Origin: Inonotus obliquus
Taxonomy: Eukaryota; Basidiomycota; Agaricomycetes; Hymenochaetales; Hymenochaetaceae
Length of the DNA: 64,000 bases
Direction of reading: 5' to 3'
Assembly (NCBI GenBank): GCA_032164295.1
Contig: JAJHTX010000008.1
Location: 248,001-312,000 of the forward strand
Shown: positions 20,648 through 33,700 of the stretch, piece by piece
Layout: each line of letters starts with the position of its first letter
Numbering within the stretch: position 1 is the first letter of the stretch
The notes under the pieces: model-generated
Seen by the model: only the letters and a program-made list of their open reading frames with translations
Databases searched by the model: none
Told to the model about the DNA's origin: nothing
Program-made: the position numbers and the translations under genes

Positions 20648-22407
20648 ATGTCTCAACCTCGAAAGCTGACCTATGCCGTTATCGACGGTGAAAAACTTGT
20701 TCGCCTGGCCACACTGACCCTCGATAATGAAGAGAACCATGATGATCTCCGCAAGACTATCTATAAGCGGGAACTTTCCTCTAAATATAACCCAATCCCT
20801 CAAGCTGTATAAGGTGAGCTGACCCTGATCCACGGTCCCTTGACTTATGATATTGATACTGGTCTTCCGTGCTCGTTTAATTCCATGAAGCCCAAGAATC
20901 TGCTAAATAAGATGGACGGCCTGTTCGAACGCATAAGGGAGCTCGAGACGGTACAGAGGCCAGGTGAGCAGCTCGATTCATTCGACAGGCCACTGAGAGA
21001 TCTGCCATATGTTCTAACTGATTTGCACAGACTCCACCAGGCCTCGAGAGCGGACAAGTTATAGCGGCTCGCCTGAAATTATTGATGAGGAGATATCGGC
21101 AGGTTCTGGCCGCAGTCAGGATGCGGACATACTCGAACGATTTACATGGGCTTTGAACCTGAGTGGCTATAGGAAGCTCCCGGATTGTACAGTATTCAAA
21201 GCCCATTGCTGTTCGTGGTGTTCTGACATGGAATCTATAGATCACCCGATGGTCAATTTGTGGAAGTCTTCTTGGGGAAAGTTTAATCAAGCATTTGAAG
21301 AGACTAGTTCCCCTGTGGAGGTTTTGGACGGAGATCTTCTTCCCGGCGAACCTTTCCTGGATACAACTTTCTACGGAAAGATTCTCGTCCGCGCCGAATA
21401 TAAGCGATTGTACAAGTTCACTGAAGATAGCTTCACGAGATTGGCAGGGGGTACCCCCGCAGCTGTCGCCATCACAGGGCAGCCAGGAATCGGTAAGGAT
21501 GTTAGTCCCGTGTTCTGTGCTGATTGTGACATTGTGTGTCAGGAAAAAACTACTGGTTACTCTACGCTTTACAATGCCGCCTCGCAAAGCAACATCCTAC
21601 TATTCTCTTTACGTCTGGTCATTTTCACCTGTTTTCCCGGTCTGGCGTGGAAACAATACTCGACACCGATACTGCGTTCATGATTCGGCCCCCGAACTAG
21701 GAGCGTTGGTGCTTTGTTGATTCTTCCGATGCACTTGATCACCCTCCTATCGCCTTGACGTCCATGGGCAACCGTGGTACAAATTTAGTTTATACCACCT
21801 CTCCGAACCAGTGTCGTTGGCACCAAATAGAGAAGACTAGACGTAACTACGTTGTATTCATGAATCCATGGACACGTGAGGAAGTGGAATGTGTGAGTAT
21901 TGATTAGGAGCACATGGACTATCATCTTCTGATTGTTTATACGTATGTAGAATTAATGATCGCTACAAGGGTGACGACGACATTCGACAGACGAACCTCA
22001 CGCAAGCTTTAGAGAGATTCGAAAAATACGGGCCGACTGCGCGCATCTGTCTCGATTTCGATGATTATCAGATGCAATCTTACGAGTTGGAACTTCAAAT
22101 TATTATTCGAAGTTCGAAATATGATATGTCGGGCATGATGCGAATAATTGCCGACCCCGTGAACTCGCGCATGGAGGGCAGCGAAGGTGATGAACAAAGG
22201 CGAGAGTGGGGATTGCAATCGCATATACCATCCGAATTATGCTTGATTATGCGAGAAAGAGTCGAGCCTGTTGGTCCCGAGACTCGGAGGACCATCATGT
22301 CGAAACATGTTGCTACTCTTTGTGCGGCGAGAATTCATGAGCTCGATCGTCACAGGATCTTGTATGCAGGGAGCTATTTCAGAGACATCCAGAGGCTCTT
22401 GAAATGA
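20648..22407 (+). pseudogene. CR gene with header and P-loop NTPase domain, apparently broken
   Basis: The header begins MSQPRKLTYAVIDGEKLVRL. Later segments include the conserved CR pattern LLPGEPFLDTTFYGKILVRA, a Walker A of GQPGIGKN formed across an intron (about 21,494-21,551), then YWLLYALQCRLA, FVDSSDALDHPPIALTSMGN, VVFMNPWTREEVE and KYGPTARICLDF. The CR family usually has GK(S/T); here the last residue is N. An in-frame TAG near 21,695 lies between MIRPPN and ERWCF, and the join near 21,890-21,950 does not splice cleanly. No nuclease or kinase domain follows before the stop at 22,407. Confidence 0.7.
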
Positions 22408-23149
22408 TGGGCGAGATCATAATTAGAGTTAAGCCAGACATCTACCGTATCTCCAGGGCTAGGGATAAGAATGAAGTCGGCCATCGATTCATTCTATCTT
22501 CATGATTGTTTTCTCTACTTACTGCAAAAGACGATCTCTGAAAATTACAATAATAAATTCATCGTTCCTCAAGTTTGTTTACCACAAGGCTCCGCGATAT
22601 CAACATTCCGAAGGAGGACAAGTGGCGATTTGTTTCTGTTGTGATTCCGGACGCACTAAATAAACTAACTTCAGTTGCTCAGATCCCAATGGAAACATGG
22701 CTATTCTATACAGTCTACATATATATTTCGAAATTTAGCACATACCGTGTTTGATCCGGATACACCCCACCCACCCACCTAACAGATAATATTTTTTTGT
22801 ACTTTTTACCCTCGATCAATGATTAGTAAAACATTTGTGCCATATCAAATAATACTGTACATCAATTTTAGTGCCTATGATGACAGAATATGGTTGTGCG
22901 ATCATATTCGTGAATTTGCAAGTCAACAGGTCAAAGAGTCGTCTGACGGTGACGGACCTATGTGAGCGCACCGGTCGCGAATGGTACGTACGTACGACGC
23001 GCTCAATTCTTCAACTGCTTGGTTTGGGTAAAGGCGGAAGGTATGAAGGTACTGACGGACAGATGGATCATTGGATGGATGGAACGAGTACTATGTATAT
23101 CATGATAAGGTTTCCATGCCTAGTTTATTTGTGTCGTATCTGAGTATTA

Positions 23150-23405
23150 GAAAGTCGGTGAAAAACAGAAAGAAAGGAAAATGGAAACGGAAAAGGACAT
23201 GGAAATGGAAGGAGGGGAGAAGGGAGGAAGAGGAGAAGGGAGAAAAAGGATTAGAAAGTAAGAGCAAGAAAAACGGAGGACGGACGGAAGACGGATGGCA
23301 GATGGATGGAAATAGAGGAAGGGGGAAGAGGAGAGGAGATAAGGGAGATAAGAAAGGGAAGAGAAGAGAAGAAAAGGTGAAAAGAGAACTAAAAAGAAAG
23401 AAACG
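23150..23405 (+). repeat. ~250 bp polypurine tract
   Basis: The + strand is almost entirely A and G with only occasional C/T interruptions (for example ggaggggagaagggaggaag). Such tracts can form triplex DNA or R-loops; that is inference. Confidence 0.8.
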
Positions 23406-23474
23406 AGTCATGAACGTGCATACGTATGAAGTACATGTTATACGTAGATATAATCCAGACTTTAACTACTAACC

Positions 23475-23527
23475 TGGATGGTGGATGGTGGATGATGGAT
23501 GGTGGATGGTGGATGATGGATGGTGGA
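23475..23527 (+). repeat. (GGATGGT)-type short tandem repeat
   Basis: Alternating ggatggt and ggatgat units, about seven in a row. Confidence 0.85.
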
Positions 23528-23960
23528 CGTCGATATGCATCGCATCCGATTTGATTCGATCTCCTCCAATGTCCAACATTAATGTAAATGGACCATACGT
23601 AAGGGAGGGAAAAGGACAAGTGAGGTAAGTGCAGGTAGTAGAAGTAGTGGCAGTAGTAGTAGTAATACACAAGGAAAATAACGATTGAGTCTTCGGTATT
23701 TGACCTTTGGCCTTCGGTCCTTGGTCTTTGGTCATCATCGTCATCATCGTAGTTCGAGTTTGCTATGATGCTATGATTTGGATGAGTGAAAACCGTGAGA
23801 GGACGTTATCATTTCGTCGCGCCAAAAAGCAAACTTTGACGAAAGATGGGAGGATGCAGTCAAGAAAGAATGTAGGCAAGGAAACGTCATCCATGCGCAA
23901 ACGATGAGGGATGAGAGATAAAGATAACAGTGATTCCAGCACTTCAGTGTATGTACCTCG

Positions 23961-26900
23961 TCATCGGATAAGTTGCTCCGCAATCGCAGCACGATGCTTC
24001 CTTCGATGCTTCTGTGCCTTCTCCCCAGCAAGCTTGTTAATGGCATTTAACAAATCTCCTCGTCTCAACGGTTCTATAAATAATTTTACCCGAAAGCAAA
24101 TTGAATTGCAAAGCAGGAAAGAAGAGTTGATTAGCATTTCTCAACTTGGCGACGATGGGAAGGAAAGAAGGTACGTACTCGTGATGTGATCGTCCTGAAT
24201 ATCAGCCGATTGGTATAAAGGAAAGCGCAGAGTACAAGATCCGATTAGTATGAAACGCGAAGATAGGAGAAATTAGAGAAGCTCAACGCACCATCCCGGC
24301 TTGGAGACACCGTTCACGATCACCGATCACTAAAGATAAGAAAATCGCATCAGCATGCCAAGTTTCGTAACAAATAAGACGTAGAGCAAGAGCGGGTAAC
24401 GGAAAAAAGAGGAGAGAAGTACGTACTAGCATGGGCAGTGAGAGCGATGATAGGCGTCCTATCCAGACCCTCATGAAGCTCGAACGCACGAATGAGTTCC
24501 GTCGCCTCCATTCCTCCCATGAACGGCATCGACACGTCCATCTGTGAATCACCATCGTCCGTCAGAAACAGCTCCTGAAAGACAACAACGCAAGTCACGT
24601 ACAAGAATGATATCGAACGGCCGCCCTTGCGCAACGCGCAACTTATACGAATCAACCGCCAGACTCCCGTTCTCTGCGATCTCAACTGCATGACCGTACT
24701 TCTCGAGGATCTTCACTGCTAGCTTCTGGTTCACCAGGTTGTCCTCGGCAAGTAGGATGTCGAACGTCACATCGTTAGGTGCGGCGACTGGCGAGACTGT
24801 GTTGCTCTCTAATGCACTTATCAGCGCGGCAGATAGGTCCTGTGCGGTTGCAGGAGTCGTCACTTGTGATGAGATGCTGTTATCCAGGCACCATTTGACT
24901 AGAACCAACAACAAGTAGAAATCAGCATTCGATAAAAGAAAAATAATCATTGTCTACATACGGTTCAGCCTGTTTATAGACTATAAGACGGAAGACACCC
25001 GTGAGTAAGGCAATTACGCACACATAATTTGAGACACACACCGGAGCAAGCAAAACAATGGGTATGTATCGCAGATGCTCGTACTCTCGGATCTGCTCAG
25101 TCTAAACAAACAAACAAACATGACTTCAGCAAACACAAGCGACACCTCACGCAAAGAAACAAGAAAGGCGTACCACTGTCAACGAATCAACCAAAATGGT
25201 ATCGATATGCGGGCATCGCTCCTTGTCCGCAACCTGTACTACATCCTTAACGACATAAGGCTTCAACCCAAGTTCCGAAATCCGTTCCGCAACACCCGTC
25301 CGGTCACCGATCGTATCAACGAATAGAATCGCCCGTTTCGCGAAAGGTTGCATCTTCGCTAGCACACTCTCCATTGATGACAAAGATATCTGAGACGTAA
25401 TAGTGAAGAAGAATTTGCTTCCCTTCCCGAGCTCGCTCTCGACCCACATATTACCATTCATGAGCGAGACTAGACGTTTCGAGATCGATAAGCCTAGACC
25501 TGTTCCGCCGTACTCCTAGGAGACAGTACACACGTCAGCCCTGTCAGAGACTCTATATATACAATATATAAAGGAGACCCACTCTCGTCGTTGACCCATC
25601 AGCTTGACAGAACGTATCGAAGATCAAGTTCAACTTGTCCTTCGCAATACCAATACCCGTATCCGACACGCAAAACTCCAGCTTCACAGTCGTCTCCTCA
25701 ATCGTAACAAGACGGCACGCCAATGCAACATGACCCTTGCGGGTCACCTTGCTAGGCGTAAACTTGATGGCGTTCCCAACGAGGTTCGTGATAACTTGCC
25801 GGAGACGAAGTGAATCACCGATGAGTTGGTCTGGAATGTCTGGGTCGACGTCATATGTCAGGTCAAGATTGTTCTGCGAAGCACGGACGACCAGAGTTTT
25901 GAGGATACCGAAGACGGTGTGTCGTAGCGAATAGGAGACCTGCTCCATGGTCATGCGTCCAGCCTCAACTGCGATAACAGTAAGCACCCATAATGAAAAG
26001 TACGGCAGCCGGGAAGTCTACTCACTCTTCGAGATATCCAAAATGTCATCAATGATAAGTAATAATGACCTAGCCAAGCTATGCACTAATAACAAGCTCT
26101 CGCGCTGGCTTCGGTTGAGATCACTATCCAGTGTAAGCTCCGTCATACCAATAATCCCATTCATCGGTGTACGAATCTCATGGGACATATTAGCTAGGAA
26201 TTCCGACTTGCTCCTATTCGCGAGCTCGGCGGCTTCACGAGCAGCAGTGTTTTTCTGGATCGATTCGCGCAAGTTGTACACCATTTGATTGATCTGCGTC
26301 TTGAGCGAGTCCATCTCGCCTGACGCTTCGACTGTGATGAATCGTGTGAAGTCACCATCCATAGCCGCTGCGCTGATCTGCGCGAATCCTCGGACTTGTG
26401 TTGTCAAATTCCCGGCCATCGTGTTCACGGCCATACTAAATCCGCAACAATACAAGCACACGGATCACAAGACATCATGTCGACAAAAGTTTCGCGGGAT
26501 GAGAAAGTAAGGACCAAAAAAGAGAAATCGGAAATCGGAAACCAATAGTCAGCGTTCTAGAACACTTCAGGGCATAGAAAGCAACGTACGTGATCTCTTG
26601 CCAAGTTCCTTGAATGTTCCCCACCTCAGCCTGCACACCCAGCTTACCCTCAGTACCGACTTCTCTGGCTACCTTTGTCACCTCAGCAGAGAACATAGCA
26701 AGTTGGTCAATCATCCCGTTGATCGTGTTTACGAGGTCGAGAATCTCTCCTTGGACGCTGACTCCTGTGATCTTCTTTGTCAAGTCACCCTTCGCCACGG
26801 CGGTCGTCGCAACCGCAATCGTGCGCACTTGTAACGTCAACTACAAACATCTCAGTACGAATTCGCTCACAAGCGACGATGGTACAACTTACGTTGGCAG

Positions 26901-29479
26901 CCATAGCATTGACATTATCCGTGAGGTCTTTCCACGTGCCACCAACATTCGTCACACGCGCCTGACCGCCAAGTCGTCCTTCTGTACCGACTTCTCGAGC
27001 GAGCCTTGTCACCTCGTCGGCGAACACGCGCAATGACTCCGTCATGCCATTCACAGTCTCCTTCAGGTCCAGAATCTCACCACGCACATCAACAGTGATC
27101 TTCTTCGTGAGATCGCCACCTGCGACTGCTTTCGTTACTTCCGTAATCGACCGCACTTGGTCCGTGAGGTTCATAGCCATCAAGTTGACGTTATCCGTGA
27201 GGCTCTATTAGGTAGGGAAGTTTATCAGATGGACCATGAGAAGCGGGGAAGCGCATATAACTAACCTTCCACACCCCTTTTACGTCAGGAACAACAGCTT
27301 GTCCACCGAGTCTACCTTCAGTACCGACTTCGATCGACACCCGAATAACTTCGTTTGCAAGTGATGAAAGTTGAGCAACCATGCTGTTCACGGTTTCCTT
27401 GAGGTCTAACATTTCACCCTGCACATCTACGTCGACGACCTTGGACAAGTTTCCGTGCGCGACAGCCTTCGTGACTTCCGAAATCGAACGCACTTGATTA
27501 GTGAGGTTGCTTGCCATTTTCTACGCGACCCTGGTGAGTACCATAGTTGCAAATAGGTTCTTCGAATAGAACACTTACGTTCACATTGCGAGTCAAGTCT
27601 GCCCAAGTACCCTGAACGCCTTCAACACGAGCCTGTCCACCGAGGATACCTTGTGTACCGACTTCAAGCGCGACACGTGTGACTTCACTAGCGAATGTGC
27701 TAAGCTGGTCCACCATGGAATTGACCGTCTCCTTAAGCGTCGCCATCTCACCCTCGACCTGAATTTCAACCTTCTGGGTCAAGTCACCACGTGCGACAGC
27801 AGTAGTGACTGCCGCAATAGATCGCACTTGATTCGTCAAGTTTGAGCACATTCGATTCACCTACATGGATATCAGCGTCCAAGTAGGAAACGATAAAGGA
27901 TTGAAGCGAACTTACGTTAACTGTAAGCTGTTCCCATACTCCCTCTACATCCGGGACGACTGCTTGACCTCCCAATTTGCCCTGACTACCTACTTCAAGC
28001 GTGACCCTCGTAACCTCAGTAGCTAATGCTCTCAGTCGTATAACCATTCCGTTTACAGTATTCTTGAGATCTAGAATTTCTCCACTACAGTCCACCTCGA
28101 TTTGCTTGGAGAGGTCTCCAAGGGCGACAGCTTTCGTGACCTGAGCGATGGACCGGACCTGAGATGTAAGATTGGCGGCAAGGCGATTCACAACACCGGT
28201 TAGCTCGCGCCATGTGCCCTCCACGTCAAGCACTAGCGCTTGACCGCCGAGTATACTGAGGCAGATGTTAGATTACGTAGATCGTACCAAAGAACAAACA
28301 ACCACCATACGTACCCCTCTGTACCGACCTCCTGACTGACTCGAGTGACTTCCCTTGCAAATTGACCAAGTTTGTCCACCTGCAGATCATGAGTGTGAAT
28401 CCTGATGGATGGTATGGAAGAAGGGAAGGGGGAACACGTACCATGGTATTGATAACTTCTTTGAGCTGAATCATGACGACACCTTGCACGGGAACGGTAA
28501 TCTTCTGTGAGAGATCACCGCGGGCGACTGCCTGACAAACACGAGAAACGTCCTGGACCTGAGTCTTGAGTAGTTTAAGTTCCTCCACTGCACTCAAGCC
28601 GCTCTCAAATGCAGCAGTTGCGAGTGGGCCGGGTGGAACGACGAGCGGACTGTCACCGGGTGTGCGAGTCCCGCCAAAGAGGTCCGATACGAGAGGGAAA
28701 CCGTCGATAAGAGTCCGTCTACAGAACGGACACTTAGCATGCTCATTGGCCGATGTTACGGGGACGCTTCGGGACGATGTCATAGTCTGCGGTAGACTTC
28801 TATTGAACAATTTCTCAGGGTCGACGGTATTCTTCAGCCCATCGAGAGATATAGTCATCGGACTCGGCTTGGCGCGTTTCTTTCTGTCCTTACGCAAAAG
28901 CGAAGGGGCCTCTCGTTGTCGACCATCTATGCGCGTTAGATGCAGTTGTTGACTCTGCTGCTGATCTGCACCCTCGCTTGTGTCCATAGCGGAAGCGTCG
29001 GACGCATCGCACATATCAAAATCGGCGGTCGTGGTGGAATCGGGCGATGACTGACGTCTCCCATGGGTTTCTGTACCGCTAGAATGACTGCTGCTCATCG
29101 TGCTAACTGTCAGCGCAGAGGACGAAGGTGTGCGAGTTTTATACACCAACTTGACACCATTGCTGGAAGTATTATCAGACTCGGAAAGGTCTTCGAGCTC
29201 TACACTGCGTCTCTTCTTTGGTTGAGTTACACCGTGTTCCCATGATGAAGTGTGCTTTGAGAGTCTGAGAGAGCCTTCGGCTGCGTACATCCTACGAGCC
29301 ATTGCTGAAAGTGAGCGAAGGATGAGTTCTGTCTGCCAGTTAGTCGGACCATCATAGCGCGGGACTGGAGTTGATCCTGGACCGAGTTCGTATACTGAAA
29401 GAACAGCGACGAGGTGAGAAAGGAAAGGATCGTTCGGATGAATGGTTGTGTCGCCTATGCTATCGAGTAGGGAAGCCAT
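23961..29479 (-). CDS. nik1: Group III hybrid histidine kinase (Nik1/Os-1 type)
   Basis: Roughly 1,400 residues in many exons with short introns. Order: a Ser-rich N-terminal ~280 residues; seven HAMP repeats (marked by [56 protein letters not shown]); HisKA with phospho-His in [13 protein letters not shown] (about 26,155-26,195); HATPase with N-box [16 protein letters not shown] and [10 protein letters not shown]; receiver with ILLAEDN, phospho-Asp in [11 protein letters not shown] and TKPL. The final tiny exon supplies DDHIT, and the stop is the TGA at 23,961-23,963. All checked splice joins keep frame, so the gene appears intact. Known role: cytosolic osmosensor upstream of the HOG phosphorelay and the target pathway of phenylpyrrole and dicarboximide fungicides. 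Confidence 0.95.
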
Positions 29480-30251
29480 TGTTGGCAGAGAGAGAGAGAG
29501 ATGGAGGAGGAGGATGAAGAAGAGGAGGAGTACTGGCAGGCACTCAGCCTTTCCTTAGCACGGACAAGCGCCGGTTCCACGGTGGGAATTTATTCCCTTT
29601 CGGCCCGAATAATACCATACAAATATCTTTTTTTGGTATATTTATATTGCAACGAAAATCCTAAATTCTAATCCATCAAAATTACGTTACATACTCAGTC
29701 ACACTTTCTTTATCTTTCTTTCTCTCTCCATCGCGGACTGGTATTACTGGACGACATAGAGACGGATATACCACAACACTCTTTGTGATGTATGCCTCGT
29801 GTTTCATTGCCAGCGTCAATCTGATTTTCTGCACTACTTGCCGTTGTTTCCATTTCGGATCTCAAGCGGCAGTGGAAAACACCACCACCACTCCATTCTC
29901 TTGGTTGCCATCTCTCTCTCGCAAGCGAAGTGGTCACTCGGCATACCAAGCCTCGCTGTCTTTCTTTTTCTTCTTACTTACGTCCAAAAACTCCAATCCA
30001 AACAACCCATCCCACGGATCTCTAACTCCACCTCGGGTAGTAGCCCACTATTTTCTCTTATCGATCTAACCTGTATCAATCATCCATCTCTGAATCTTCT
30101 CTGTCGGAGTCGGAACTCGCATTACTTGACTTGAAATAATATTGTTCAGTCATCCAGTCATCTTCGTTCAATTCAACTGGATCGCGGGGCCAAAGAGCTG
30201 AAATGAAAGGAGGGATGAAAAAGTCCCGTCTGACTCCCCATCCCAGTCGTC
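29480..30251. other. Upstream region of the histidine kinase
   Basis: Just before the ATG, read on the + strand, is a GA-rich tract (29,492-29,533), a pyrimidine-rich leader on the coding strand. Farther up is AT-rich sequence with nothing recognised. A 66-codon acidic-tailed frame on the - strand (30,076-30,276, ending SDSDREDSEMDD) could be the last exon of an unseen gene but is not supported otherwise. Confidence 0.4.
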
Positions 30252-30753
30252 GTGCCGAAGTCCCGGGTGCCTGCAAAAAGATATTCCATCGAAATGTTCG
30301 CCGACGAAAACGAAGTTGCCTACATAGGAGGATACCACCGCGTCATGGCAAAAAACGTGGCTATACTCCTATACCGGGACCGCACGCGGCAGGAGACTCT
30401 GTTTCCCTCGTCTCTAGCAACTCAAACACCTCCCTTACTTTCACCTACACATACCGAGGAACACGAACCACCCTAACGCGTACCTCACTAGCCAAACTTC
30501 CTAGCTTTCGATCTTTTCTTGCCCCTACCCCAGAATCGTTCTCAACGCCAGAAGTCCAAGAGCCATGATTAGCACTGCACTTCATCCGAAAATCGCCAAA
30601 TCACTTGCCTTCTTGCACTTTACACTTAACCAGTCAATTTCCCTCCGCACAATCTACTCGGTCGCTACCGCACACGGCACAGAGTTCATTCGCCATTCGA
30701 TTCTACCTCATGGTCCACCCCGTCAAAGGAGCGTCTTGGTCCATCCTGTTTAA
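30252..30753 (+). other. Possible small gene of unknown function
   Basis: A frame from 30,252 reads MPKSRVPAKRYSIEMFADEN then EVAYIGGYHRVMAKNVAILL, which has protein-like composition, and a second frame at 30,565-30,753 is open. No convincing splice between them was found, and no homologous copy exists in the window. Weakly supported. Confidence 0.2.
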
Positions 30754-33700
30754 CACTCCAGTTACTCGGTAAAAGGCTAAAGGATAGGGAAACAACCGGA
30801 GTTAACTATGTCCATCTGTCTGTATCTAGGCTGCATCTCGTTCTTTCTGAAGGCCCGTTTCTTGGATGCATCTTGGTAAATATATTTTACCTCGCAAGTC
30901 GCAGGATTCCCGTCTTTCCGTCTCTTACCATTATATCGGCTCGGAGAAACTGGGATTCACATGACTCATAAGCGTTTATCGATGAGTAATCTCTGCAATC
31001 ACTCCATGACAATAATTTAGGACAGAAAACAAAACTTGCGGTATGACTTTACCCCGCCCATCTCACGCTCCATCAACGACAATGTCATTAATATTGTCAT
31101 CGTCACGTAGTGAACAGATGAGTCTATAAAAATCTACCAGTCACAAACTAATACTCACGCTCTATTGATGATCCAATCGTATCCAAGTCAATACTGAATA
31201 GTGAATAGTGAATAGTGCAGTGCAGCACTTCACGGTGACCGTGAACGGTGAACGGCGATACGATTCTGACATTCCAACAAATTTCCAATGCAACAAGTTA
31301 TCATGAATTACTCCACTCCACGGGATATACAGTACATGTAGATAGGGGCACCTCGGACGGAAAAGACAAACTTTGACTTTGCCTCGAGGTTAAAACGTTC
31401 CCGTTCCCTTGTTCCCGTGTTCCTCTTTCCCGTGCGTTCATTCATCTCTCATCTCCATTTGCTGTTCTTTGCTTACGCATAATCTAAGCAACTACATTCG
31501 TTATACATTCGGAGTACAAGGTGCTTTCATAATCATAATATCATGGTATCGATATTCAAACGCGACATCAACACGCGATTCATAACCAGCAATATCAATG
31601 TATCATCCTCTCCCCTCTCCCGCCAATCCAATCGTGACCCAAATAACCAAGTAACCAATGTCCAAATGTCCCAATGTCCCGATGACTTTTCCGCATCTCC
31701 TCCACTCTCAGGCAGCCAGGCTGAAGCTCTCCCGCCACCCGTGGTCATGAACCCATTTCCCAGCATTTGGTTTCGACAGTCACGGTCCTACAAGTACTAG
31801 TTGCTCGGTATGTACTGTACATCACGAGCTACAAACTGAGCCACAAACTCACACTCACAGATTAGGATTGATTTGATATCGAATATCGCATATCGAATAT
31901 TGAACATTGAATATTGAATGAAGCCGAGGACAAACAAGACAAGAACAACGGGCGGCAAGAAGGGAGAGGGATAAGAGAGAGGGTGAGAAGCCGAGGCGAA
32001 AGATCTGCGGTATGAGGAATGTGGTTCTTGTTTGCGTTTGCCCTCTTGGTTTATTACTGCTCGACGGCTGACGGCTGCAATACAATACAATGCCAACACG
32101 GAGATATGGATAGAGATGTATAGATGACGGGATGTTGATACTCTCAGCCGAGAGTTTACTGGGACGCGTATGCCGAGTGCCGAGTTTATCATATCATGGT
32201 ATGATTCGATTCGGCTTATACATGAAAGTCCCCTCCTCTTCTTCTTCTTCAAATATATATATGTCGTATCATATAACTCAGAAAGTTACGTGTGGGTGCT
32301 TGTATCCGCCGAACTATCTAGCTTTCCGTATACCAATACCAACAGAGTCCCCAGGAGAAATTGGATACTGCCATGCCTTTTTTACATTCAAGACCAAGAA
32401 GCACTGCTGTAGTACTTACTGGTAAGATAACCGCGACAACTACCATAGGTAGAGCGGGGAAAAGTCGAAAGTTTCTCCGAAACTTTAACATAGTACATCT
32501 CTGGCTATACTAACGTAAATACAATACATCTATGTAGCTTACCTTTCTCGGGCTCAGGCTCAAGTCCAGAAGCCAAAAGAATATTATATTAATACGGACG
32601 GACGGACAGACTGTTATAAGTGAATCCGGACCGTTAGTAGTTATAAGTCTGATCCGAGTCGACATGGCATTGATATTGTAATTTGCAAGATCCTGTCAGG
32701 ACCCAAGAACTCTAACACAAGCGATTAAAGTAAAGTTGTTCCTCAGATACATTCCACTTCGGACTTTGATTAATCTTATAGTTATCAGTTGATTGAATTG
32801 ATTTATAACTACATCCGTAACCGACCTCTTAAGGACGAGGAATTGAAAGAGATCGTATTCAAACTGTATCTACTTACGATAAGAAGTCGAACTTGTATTG
32901 AATTTCAGTCTATATCAAAGACCAAGACCAAAGACCAATGTGTACCAGTTAGTTGTTACGACTCGGTAAGTCACCTCCTAAAGTCCAGAACAAGTCTGGG
33001 TTCGTTCTAGAATCTCAGGCTGGACCGTTGACTATCATTGATAATTGATAAACGGTAAACGGTAAACGACAGAAGTATCAAACAAAAAAACAACTGAACA
33101 ATTGAACACATGGACGAAACGAATGGATGATTTGTATTGGTGGGAGAGTACATACTATATTTGCCTGGGGAAGGGAAATGAACATGGGAAATCTGGAAGG
33201 AAGTCTGGAAGTGGAAGTCTGAAAGTTCGGGAAGTTACACAATCCCTACAATCCCTCAGTTTCAGTTTCAATTTTAGAAAGTGGGATGATCATGCATGCA
33301 TAATAGTGCGACGATGGATCATGTTCAAGGTCAAGTCTAAGCTGAAAGTTCGGTTACTCATCTACCCGACTCCGACTCCGACTGGCGAATACGACTATCG
33401 GTACTTAAAAAAATCTCGTAAATATGAACAGTATAAGTTGCAAATCATGTATGTCTTTTGAACGCGACAGAATTATCTTCGTCTGTATGATCTGAAAACC
33501 TAGGTCCCGAGTCCAGATCTGAGACAAAATATTATTACATAACGATGTAATCGCCCGCCCAACTTTCCTACATAGAAACTATTTACTTTGACATTGATTG
33601 ATCGATCGGCGGTGGCCCTTTACGTGTAACCCGCTCTCTTTCCTCTTTCCCTCCCACAATGCAATGCAATGCAATTCAATGAATGAATGAATGAATGATA

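Larger units (their letters stand above)
22408..23960. other. Gene-less stretch downstream of the histidine kinase
   Basis: Contains a long purine tract, a GGATGGT repeat, a dispersed-repeat remnant (about 23,585-23,630) and short AGT/ATC runs. No gene is supported; the last few hundred bases should be the 3' flank of the histidine kinase. Confidence 0.55.
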
